A stretch of 64,000 bases of DNA from Fimenecus sp045595185 (GTDB taxonomy: Bacteria; Bacillota; Clostridia; Oscillospirales; Acutalibacteraceae): positions 1-64,000 of the forward strand of contig JAZNZX010000031.1 in the NCBI GenBank assembly GCA_045595185.1. Reading direction: 5' to 3'. The position numbers and the translations under genes were made by a program. The notes beneath the pieces are model-generated. The model saw only the letters and a list, made by a program, of their open reading frames with translations. It searched no databases and was not told the origin of the DNA. Each line of letters starts with the position of its first letter. Position 1 is the first letter of the stretch. This document shows, piece by piece, positions 40,937 to 47,539 of the stretch.

Positions 40937-41713
40937 TTACTTATAATTTTTTACAATTTCGCTTAATTTATCGGGATTTCGCGTTGTGATGTTATCAGGT
41001 TCAAAAGAGAGAATTTTATACATATTAAATTCGCTGTCAACTGTCCATATTGAAACAAGAAGTCCGTTTTCGTGAAATACTTCTACAAGTTCTTTTGAAG
41101 CATTTTTATAGTTGAAATTTATACCGATTGCACCTGAATTTTTAACCTTTTCAACAAGGGATAAAAGATACTCTCTATCAGTATTTTTTGATTTATCTAC
41201 ATCCACATTAAGAAAATATTTCACCTGTGGACTGTTTGTTTTTACAGGCTCAACAAATTCATCTTTAACACCTGTATAGAATATTCTTTCCTCAATTCCG
41301 TACTTTTTTGCCGTCGGATAAACCTTTTCAAGAGCATCACATGTTTTTATATCAACATTTACTCTTATATTCTCAAATTGAGAAACATATTCAAAGGCTT
41401 CTTCGAGAGTAATCTCACCACCAACAGGCTCATCATGAGAAAGTACAGGCTCGCCTTTGTCATTGAAATACAAATCAAATTCTACTATTGTTGCACCGTT
41501 TTCAACGCCTTTTTTTATTGACTCAAGGCTGTTTTCCTTTGTATCAAGACAACCTGTATGTGCAGTTATTGTAAAGTCCTTTGATAATGAAATATCTGAA
41601 TTTTTATATTCGTTAAGTTTCATTTGTTTCGCTCCAAAAAATATTCCTGTACCTGAAATTGCACCTACAACAGCAATCAAAATTGCAATTTTTATTTTCC
41701 TATTATTCATCAT
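40937..41713 (-). CDS. Membrane-anchored glycerophosphodiester phosphodiesterase
   Basis: A 258-residue protein with one N-terminal transmembrane helix (about 6-26) and a GDPD domain facing outward: FTITAHTGCLDTKENSLESIKKGVENGATIVEFDLYFNDKG has the H, E-N and E-D metal/catalytic residues, then VLSHDEPV. It hydrolyses glycerophosphodiesters. I placed the start at MMNNRK behind AAGGATA; the upstream extension would be translated from a palindromic repeat (41743-41826). Gly replaces Arg in the usual HRG (HTG here), an oddity that may alter substrate or activity. Confidence 0.78.
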   Translation of the reverse strand: MMNNRKIKIAILIAVVGAISGTGIFFGAKQMKLNEYKNSDISLSKDFTITAHTGCLDTKENSLESIKKGVENGATIVEFDLYFNDKGEPVLSHDEPVGGEITLEEAFEYVSQFENIRVNVDIKTCDALEKVYPTAKKYGIEERIFYTGVKDEFVEPVKTNSPQVKYFLNVDVDKSKNTDREYLLSLVEKVKNSGAIGINFNYKNASKELVEVFHENGLLVSIWTVDSEFNMYKILSFEPDNITTRNPDKLSEIVKNYK

Positions 41714-41742
41714 TTTAAATATATCCTTTATTTTGACTTCAA

Positions 41743-41826
41743 GGTCATTCTGAGGAATGAAATGACGAAGAATCTCGGTAAGTTTCTTCATTCTGAAATG
41801 AGATTCTTCGCTACGCTCAAAATGAC
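41743..41826. repeat. GTCATTCTGAG palindromic repeat, inverted-order copy
   Basis: Starts GGTCATTCTGAGGAATGAAA and ends GCTACGCTCAAAATGAC, with AAGAATCT / AGATTCTT inner arms. It lies upstream of the GDPD start and left of the cobalamin riboswitch. Confidence 0.7.
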
Positions 41827-41907
41827 ACTACATTTCACTTTATTTTAATATGATTTACAGTATAAATCAAGTTGATTTTTCATATGTTTTATGATAAACT
41901 TTTTTCG

Positions 41908-42096
41908 TAAAGGTTCGGTATGTCGGGGAATCAGGTGAAAATCCTGAACGAGTCCGTCGCCGTAAGCAGATATGATGTTTTCACTTACTGCCGCAAAGTA
42001 AGATAAGCCATTGGACAAGCTCCGAGAAGGCGAAAACATCGTGACTCTGTGAGTCGGAATACCCGGTACTGAAATTTTCTTTGCCACGGTAACTGG
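41908..42096 (+). promoter_or_regulatory. Cobalamin riboswitch
   Basis: The leader has the conserved blocks in order: GGGGAATCAGGTGAAAATCC then GTCCGTCGCCGTAAGC (41935-41966), a variable helix, AAGCCATTG...CGAGAAGGCG (42005-42032), and GTGAGTCGGAATACCCGGTAC (42049-42069), the 3' part of the AdoCbl core. A further arm AAAATTTTCTTTGCCACGG follows. The regulated genes are a DUF4430 lipoprotein and an ECF S component. It occupies the 41827-42149 stretch. Confidence 0.85.
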
Positions 42097-42149
42097 TATA
42101 TGGAAAAGCCTTTATAGAAAAATAAAATATCTCAAAGGAGAGAAACAAC

Positions 42150-42584
42150 ATGAAAGAAATTTTAAGAAAAAATTTCCGTTCTGTTCTTTCATTGGTACTT
42201 GTTGCGGCCATGGTACTTATGTTTGCAGGTTGCGGACAAAATCAAGGTGAAGAAACACCTGAACCTTCACAAAATCAGCAGGAAGTCGTTGAAAAGTCAT
42301 TTACTTTTGAAGTGACAGAGCTTGACGGCACCAAAAAAGAATTTGAGGTCAAATATGACACAGAGGAATTTGTTGGTGAAGCACTTGTCAATGAAAAGCT
42401 TATTTCAGGTGAAGTGGGTCAATACGGTCTTATGGTTGACACGGTTAACGGTCAGAAATATGACTACACGGAAGATGGTGCTTACTGGGCATTCTATGTG
42501 AATGGTGAATACGCTATGACTGGTGTTGATACTACACCTATTAAAGATGGTGAAGTATATTCATTTGTGGCAACAAAGGCATAA
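42150..42584 (+). CDS. DUF4430 lipoprotein, probable cobalamin-binding component
   Basis: A 144-residue lipoprotein. Lipobox FAGC with Cys at 28, then a Gln/Glu-rich linker, then a single DUF4430 beta-grasp domain (about 50-143) with the family's GAYWAFYVNGEYAMTGVDTTPIKDGEVYSF. That domain resembles the C-terminal domain of transcobalamin/intrinsic factor. Placed directly under a cobalamin riboswitch and overlapping an ECF S gene by one base, it is likely to capture cobalamin at the cell surface. Binding itself is inferred. Confidence 0.8.
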   Translation: MKEILRKNFRSVLSLVLVAAMVLMFAGCGQNQGEETPEPSQNQQEVVEKSFTFEVTELDGTKKEFEVKYDTEEFVGEALVNEKLISGEVGQYGLMVDTVNGQKYDYTEDGAYWAFYVNGEYAMTGVDTTPIKDGEVYSFVATKA

Positions 42585-43117
42585 TGAAAAATCAGAAATA
42601 TCAACAGCTTGTTGACCTTGTTGTATTCGCCCTTTTGGGTGTCATAATGTTTGTGTCAAAATATTTGACCGAAGCTATTCCCAATGTACATTTCATTGGT
42701 ATGCTCACAATGACATACACCATTGTGTATCGAAGAAAAGCACTTGTTCCCATTTATGTTTTTGTGCTTTTAATAGGAATTTTCAATGGTTTTGCATTAT
42801 GGTGGATTCCGTATCTGTACATCTGGACAGTTCTTTGGGCAGTTACAATGCTCTTACCAAAGAAAATGAACACTAAAATTGCTGTTCCCGTATATTCGGT
42901 AGTCTGTGCGCTACACGGACTTTGCTATGGAATACTCTATTCCCCTGCACAAGCAATTATGTATGGACTTGATTTCAAGGGAATGATAGCTTGGATTGGT
43001 GCAGGATTGTATTTTGATATTATCCATGCCATAGGCAATTTTGCATTGGGATTTTTAATTATCCCTCTCTCCAACACCTTGAAAAGAGCCCATAAAACAG
43101 CAGAAAAAGAAAACTAA
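42584..43117 (+). CDS. ECF transporter S component, probable cobalamin uptake
   Basis: A 177-residue membrane protein with about six helices (FALLGVIMFVSKYLTEAIPNVHFIGMLTMTYTIVYRRKALVPIY...). The VPIYVFVLLIGIFNGFALWWIPYLYIW segment and general pattern fit the CbrT/MptE-like S components of ECF vitamin transporters. Control by a cobalamin riboswitch and coupling with the DUF4430 lipoprotein support B12 or a precursor as substrate. The EcfA/EcfT module is elsewhere. Confidence 0.75.
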   Translation: MKNQKYQQLVDLVVFALLGVIMFVSKYLTEAIPNVHFIGMLTMTYTIVYRRKALVPIYVFVLLIGIFNGFALWWIPYLYIWTVLWAVTMLLPKKMNTKIAVPVYSVVCALHGLCYGILYSPAQAIMYGLDFKGMIAWIGAGLYFDIIHAIGNFALGFLIIPLSNTLKRAHKTAEKEN

Positions 43118-43130
43118 ACAACACAAAAAA

Positions 43131-43159
43131 AGCAGAGAAGACGAAAAATCTTCTCTGCT
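43131..43159. terminator. Bidirectional terminator between the ECF gene and hydF
   Basis: AGCAGAGAAGA and TCTTCTCTGCT form a perfect 11-bp stem with A-run and T-run on the two sides. Confidence 0.9.
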
Positions 43160-43164
43160 GATTT

Positions 43165-44343
43165 TTATTTTATTGGTTGTAAACTCTTTTCTAATATGCC
43201 GTTGATTTGGGCGATTGCTGTACCATAGTTGGTTATTGGCACATTGTTTTCTTCGCAGAAACGACGACGATACTGCATTTCTCTTTCTGTAAGCATACAC
43301 CCACCACAATGTACAACAAGGGTAATCCCACTCAAATCTTCAGGGAAATCTTTGCCTGAAGTAAATTTAAAATTCAGTTCTTTTCCTGAATATTCCTTAA
43401 TCCATTTGGGAAGTTTCTGTGTGCCGATATCACCACATTGACGATGATGGGTACAACCCTCTGAAATAAGAATTGTATCGCCATCATTGAGCTTTTTCAT
43501 TTTTTCTGCACCTTTTATTGCACTCTCAAGGCTTCCTTTATATCTTGCCATAAGGATTGAAAAAGAAGTAAGTGGAATGTCCCCTACAACCTTTGACACA
43601 AAACCGAATGCTTGTGAATCGGTTATAACCATTTTAGGTGGCTCTTTAAGTGCTTCAAGTGTTGTTTTGAGTTCTGTTTCTCGTGTAACTACAGGAATTG
43701 CACCTGAATCGAGAATGTCACGAATTGTCATTTGTTGTGGAAGAATAAGTCTTCCTTTTGGTGCAGCAGAGTCAATAGGTGTTACAAGGACAACAATATC
43801 ACCTGTTTCAATCAAATCGCCCACAACTCGTTTGTTTTCATTCTGCACTTTTACTGCCTGTGCAATTTTTTCTTTCAATTCATTGATATTTGTGCCGTTT
43901 TTTGCACTTACAAGGATTGTATTGTCATCCAAAATAACATTTTCACAAAACAAATCCGACTTGTTATATGCCACAACGAATGGAATCTTCTTTTTGTCAA
44001 AAAGGGCAAGTATTTCTCGGTCAAAATCTTGCAAACCAACGGTAGAATCCACAACAAGCACAGCAATATCAATGTAATTAAGCACCTGCTTTGTCTTTTT
44101 CACTCGCATTTCGCCAAGAGTCCCCTCGTCGTCAATACCGGGGGTATCAACAATTACAACAGGGCCTAAAGGTAAAAGTTCCATAGCCTTTTTAACAGGG
44201 TCTGTTGTTGTACCTTTTACATCTGACACAAGTGACATTTCCTGCCCTGTAACAGCATTTACAACACTTGATTTACCTGCATTTCGCAGTCCGAAAAAAC
44301 CTATATGTAGTCTTTCAGCTGATACAACTTCATTCAAACTCAT
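43165..44343 (-). CDS. hydF: [FeFe]-hydrogenase H-cluster maturation GTPase HydF
   Basis: A 392-residue protein with an N-terminal GTPase domain (P-loop GLRNAGKSS, switch motifs TTTDP and VDTPGIDDEG, NKSD), a dimerisation middle part, and a C-terminal cluster-binding domain with CTHHRQCGDIG and VVHCGGCML. HydF is the scaffold on which the diiron subcluster is assembled before delivery to hydrogenase. Start is the ATG at 44343 behind AAGGTG. Last gene of a four-gene maturation operon; the hydrogenase structural gene is not in the window. Confidence 0.95.
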   Translation of the reverse strand: MSLNEVVSAERLHIGFFGLRNAGKSSVVNAVTGQEMSLVSDVKGTTTDPVKKAMELLPLGPVVIVDTPGIDDEGTLGEMRVKKTKQVLNYIDIAVLVVDSTVGLQDFDREILALFDKKKIPFVVAYNKSDLFCENVILDDNTILVSAKNGTNINELKEKIAQAVKVQNENKRVVGDLIETGDIVVLVTPIDSAAPKGRLILPQQMTIRDILDSGAIPVVTRETELKTTLEALKEPPKMVITDSQAFGFVSKVVGDIPLTSFSILMARYKGSLESAIKGAEKMKKLNDGDTILISEGCTHHRQCGDIGTQKLPKWIKEYSGKELNFKFTSGKDFPEDLSGITLVVHCGGCMLTEREMQYRRRFCEENNVPITNYGTAIAQINGILEKSLQPIK

Positions 44344-44353
44344 AAAAATCACC

Positions 44354-45799
44354 TTAGAATCTGAAATCTCGTCTGTTTGACGCTTTAATATCTTCTACAT
44401 TCTGAATTGCAATAGCTCTTGCTTTCGGATTCGGCACTTTTTGAAGCTCCTTTTCAATAAGCTCAAAGCCGATTTTCTTTGTTTCTTCACTTGCATAGTC
44501 CACAAGGAACTCTGTAAGAGTCATAAGAGCGTTCGGATGGCAACAGTTCTGAATCTGACCATTTTTGCAAAGCGCCATAAATCTGTCACCGGTTCTGCCC
44601 TCTCTGTAACAAGCAGTACAGAATGACGGAATATGGCCTTTTTCCATAAGCCAACGAACAACCTCGTCGAGAGTTCTCTGGTCAGAAACATCAAACTGCT
44701 CTGAATCGTGCGGTCTTTCTTCTTCTGTATAACCACCTACAGATGTACGGGAAGCACCGCTGATTTGAGAAATACCCATATTAAGTGCTCTGCCACGAAC
44801 TTCTTCTGATTCTCTTGTTGAGATAATCATACCTGTATATGGAACAGCAATACGGATACAAGCAATAATCTTTTCAAACATTTCATCGGAAATTGAATTG
44901 TCAAATGCAGTCGGGTCAATGTCGTCTGCCTTTTTAATTCTCGGAACGCTGATTGTATGAGGGCCGACACCGTGAACTGCTTCAAGGTGTTCAGCGTGCA
45001 TCATAAGACCGACAAATTCATATTTATAAAGCTCAAGGCCGAAAAGCACGCCAAGACCAACGTCGTCAATTCCACCTTCCATTGCTCTGTCCATTGCCTC
45101 TGTATGATAAGCGTAGTTGTGCTTTGGGCCTGTCGGATGAAGCTTTTCATAGCTTTCCTTGTGATATGTTTCCTGGAAAAGAATATAAGTACCTATGCCT
45201 GCGTCCTTAAGTTTTCTGTAATTTTCAACTGTTGTTGCTGCGATATTTACATTAACTCGGCGAATTGCACCATTTTTATGCTTGATGCTGTAAATTGTGT
45301 CGATACATTCAAGGATATATTCGATTGGGTTATTTACAGGGTCTTCACCTGCTTCAATAGCAAGTCGCTTATGTCCCATATCCTGCAAAGCGATAACTTC
45401 CTGACGAACTTCTTCCTGAGTAAGCTTTTTACGACAGATATTCTTGTTCTGATAATGATATGGACAATAAACGCAACCGTTTACACAGTAGTTTGAAAGG
45501 TACAAAGGTGCAAACATTACGATACGATTACCATAGAATGCAAGTTTGATTTCCTCTGCAAGCTTAAAGAGTCTTTCATTCATATCAGGAAGGTCACAAA
45601 GAAGTAAAATTGCTGCTTCACGGTGAGAAAGACCCGCACAAATTGTGCCTTCTTCTGTTTTCCTTGGTCTTGCTTTTTCTAAAATTTCTTCGATTAACTC
45701 TCTGTTATGCTTATTCTGTTCAGCATATTCTAAAGTCGCTAATATTTCTTCATCACTGATAAATTCTTCAGCCTTTAATGATTTTGGATTGTATGCCAT
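44354..45799 (-). CDS. hydG: [FeFe]-hydrogenase maturase HydG (tyrosine lyase)
   Basis: A 481-residue radical SAM enzyme. SAM cluster motif CVNGCVYCPYH near residue 96 and the auxiliary-cluster segment CTACYREGRTGDRFMALCKNG near the C-terminus are both present. It cleaves tyrosine to CO and cyanide for the H-cluster. It lies 6 bp after hydE and 10 bp before hydF. Length is normal for the family. Confidence 0.96.
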   Translation of the reverse strand: MAYNPKSLKAEEFISDEEILATLEYAEQNKHNRELIEEILEKARPRKTEEGTICAGLSHREAAILLLCDLPDMNERLFKLAEEIKLAFYGNRIVMFAPLYLSNYCVNGCVYCPYHYQNKNICRKKLTQEEVRQEVIALQDMGHKRLAIEAGEDPVNNPIEYILECIDTIYSIKHKNGAIRRVNVNIAATTVENYRKLKDAGIGTYILFQETYHKESYEKLHPTGPKHNYAYHTEAMDRAMEGGIDDVGLGVLFGLELYKYEFVGLMMHAEHLEAVHGVGPHTISVPRIKKADDIDPTAFDNSISDEMFEKIIACIRIAVPYTGMIISTRESEEVRGRALNMGISQISGASRTSVGGYTEEERPHDSEQFDVSDQRTLDEVVRWLMEKGHIPSFCTACYREGRTGDRFMALCKNGQIQNCCHPNALMTLTEFLVDYASEETKKIGFELIEKELQKVPNPKARAIAIQNVEDIKASNRRDFRF

Positions 45800-45805
45800 A
45801 ATTTC

Positions 45806-46858
45806 TCAACCTTTCTTTATATCTCCTCGGTCAGTTACGATTTCATAACCGATGTTTTTCATACTGTTTTTAAGATTTTCTATTTCCTGTGCAGATTCAT
45901 TTCCGCTGATTAGCTTGTTGTTATAAAGCTCATATTTCTTTCTGACACTATGCGGTGAAAGATTTGGCATTATAACATTTGCTCCACACAAAATTCCTTT
46001 TTCACGACCGCCTTGTTCTGCCGAGCCCAATGCAGTTGTAGCAGGTAACAGGATATTAGGTTTTATAAGCCTTATTATTGAAAGCAGATAACAAGTAAGC
46101 TCAACATCCCCTGACGAAAAATCCTTAAACTCTGTTGCCTTATGTGGAATGAATGGTCCGATTCCACACATTTCAGGTGAAAATTCTTCAATGAATTTTA
46201 AATCCTTTGCAAGATTTTCTGTTGTCTGATAAGGTGAACCCACCATAAAGCCACAGCCTGTCTGAAAACCAATCTTTTTTAGATTGTGTAAACATTCCAT
46301 TCGTGTTTTATAACTCATTTTCTGTGGATGAAGCTTGTTATAATGGTCTTCATCTGCAGTTTCGTGACGAAGAAGGTATCTGTCAGCACCTGCATTGTAA
46401 AGCTTTTTATAACTTTCATAACTGCGTTCACCCAAGGAAAGAGTTATAGCACAATCAGGATATTTTTCTTTTATTGACCTTATAATATCAACAAGAATTT
46501 CATCGGTAAAATGCAAATCCTCGCCACCTTGCATTACAAAGGTACGAAAGCCCAATGAGTAACCCTCGTCACAACAAGAAAGAATTTCTTCTTTTGTCAG
46601 TCTGTATCTGTCGCAAGTCTTATTTGATGCTCTTATGCCACAATAAAGGCAGTCGTTTTTGCAGATATTACTGATTTCAATAAGTCCGCGGATAAAAACT
46701 GTGTTACCGTAAACAGCTTGTCGCTTTTTTACTGCTTCATTTTTAAGAAATTCTGCAATTTCTTCATTTCTGTTATCAATTAAATATTCATATTCAGTTG
46801 TTGAAAGTGAACCTGTGCTGATTAGCTTTTCTGTAATTTTTAATAACTTTTCATTCAT
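45806..46858 (-). CDS. hydE: [FeFe]-hydrogenase maturase HydE
   Basis: A 350-residue radical SAM enzyme; cluster motif CKNDCLYCGIRA near 63-74, then FVMQGGEDLHFTDE and LSLGERSYESYKKLYNAGADRYLLRHETAD, specific to HydE. It works on the organic part of the diiron cluster. Its start overlaps the upstream regulator-like gene by 8 bases, so the two are translationally coupled. Confidence 0.96.
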   Translation of the reverse strand: MNEKLLKITEKLISTGSLSTTEYEYLIDNRNEEIAEFLKNEAVKKRQAVYGNTVFIRGLIEISNICKNDCLYCGIRASNKTCDRYRLTKEEILSCCDEGYSLGFRTFVMQGGEDLHFTDEILVDIIRSIKEKYPDCAITLSLGERSYESYKKLYNAGADRYLLRHETADEDHYNKLHPQKMSYKTRMECLHNLKKIGFQTGCGFMVGSPYQTTENLAKDLKFIEEFSPEMCGIGPFIPHKATEFKDFSSGDVELTCYLLSIIRLIKPNILLPATTALGSAEQGGREKGILCGANVIMPNLSPHSVRKKYELYNNKLISGNESAQEIENLKNSMKNIGYEIVTDRGDIKKG

Positions 46859-47108
46859 TTGTAATCACATTCGAGTATGCAGTTTTAACACTTATACCGT
46901 CTATTTTGCCGATTTTTCCCGACATTGCAGAAATCATATCCTGCGGTGCATCAACTGCGATACTTACTATATTAACATTTTTCTTTCTGTATGGAATTCC
47001 CATTCTTCCGACAATGTATTCACCGTAATCGTGAAGAATGGCATTGAGAAGCTCAACTGATTCCATCTTTTCAACTATTATCCCCATAACAGCAATACGA
47101 GTTTCCAT
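46851..47108 (-). CDS. TM1266-family 'iron-only hydrogenase system' small protein
   Basis: An 85-residue ACT-like protein: RIAVMGIIVEKMESVELLNAILHDYGEYIVGRMGIPYRKKNVNIVSIAVDAP fits the TM1266 family, a NikR-C/ACT-like fold annotated as a putative regulator of the [FeFe]-hydrogenase system. It is the first gene of the hyd operon, overlapping hydE by 8 bases. It has no DNA-binding domain, so a regulatory role would need a partner. Confidence 0.85.
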   Translation of the reverse strand: METRIAVMGIIVEKMESVELLNAILHDYGEYIVGRMGIPYRKKNVNIVSIAVDAPQDMISAMSGKIGKIDGISVKTAYSNVITNE

Positions 47109-47173
47109 AATTTATTCTCACCTCTATAACTGATGTTGTCACATCTTATGTAATTGCTGATTAAATCGTGTTG

Positions 47174-47286
47174 CAATTATCAGCGAGATAGTTTTTTGTC
47201 AGAACCGTCAAAAAACGCAGGCAATACTTTGTGTATTAACGAGTATTTTGGACGAGTTATGACGGAAAAGTAGCCGCTGAAAATTG
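47174..47286. repeat. MITE-like palindromic element upstream of the hyd operon
   Basis: CAATTATCAGCG at the left end and CGCTGAAAATTG at the right are inverted copies, and the similarity continues inward as GTTTTTTGTCAGAACCGTC versus the complement of GACGAGTTATGACGGAAAAG. The centre has AATACTTTGTGTATT. About 30-bp imperfect terminal inverted repeats and no ORF suggest a mobile or structured repeat. Confidence 0.6.
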
Positions 47287-47321
47287 TGACTAAGATTTAA
47301 ATCAGTGATTACACAAAAAAA

Positions 47322-47445
47322 GGTATAATATCCCTGTGAAGATATTATACCGTTAAAATTAAGTGTAGTATTATATTTATACATTACACCTTTCATCCGG
47401 AAGCTAACAGCATCTTCATGTCAGGTCATATACATTTTATCATAT
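47322..47445 (-). promoter_or_regulatory. Structured leader with terminator upstream of the hyd operon
   Basis: On the minus strand GGTATAATATC and GATATTATACC (47322-47351) form an 11-bp stem followed by TTTTTTT, a rho-independent terminator about 210 bp before the first hyd gene. Upstream of it are further stems: ACCT...GAAG...CTTC...AGGT and GTGTA...TACAC. The gene to the right reads the other way, so the terminator must act on a short leader RNA. Candidate attenuator or riboswitch; no known class is recognised. Confidence 0.45.
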
Positions 47446-47481
47446 TTATTTTTCTGTGTAAAGAATTTTATTTTTGTTTTA

Positions 47482-47510
47482 TTGCATTACATTATATTTT
47501 TTGGTATTAT
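47482..47510 (+). promoter_or_regulatory. Promoter of the glycoside hydrolase pair
   Basis: -35 TTGCAT (47482-47487), 17-bp spacer, -10 TATTAT (47505-47510), 29 bp before the ATG. Confidence 0.7.
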
Positions 47511-47539
47511 TTTTATATCTTTGAAAAGTTGGTGAAATT

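Noticed and set aside
41714..41791. Longer start for the GDPD protein
   Set aside because: The added residues are translated from a GTCATTCTGAG palindromic repeat; the ATG at 41713 has its own ribosome binding site and leads straight into the membrane helix.
43487..44077. 196-codon plus-strand open frame opposite hydF
   Set aside because: Antisense shadow of hydF with Ser/Thr-rich, pattern-free translation.
47208..47396. 62-codon minus-strand open frame in the hyd leader
   Set aside because: It spans the terminator hairpin and the MITE-like element and has no convincing ribosome binding site.
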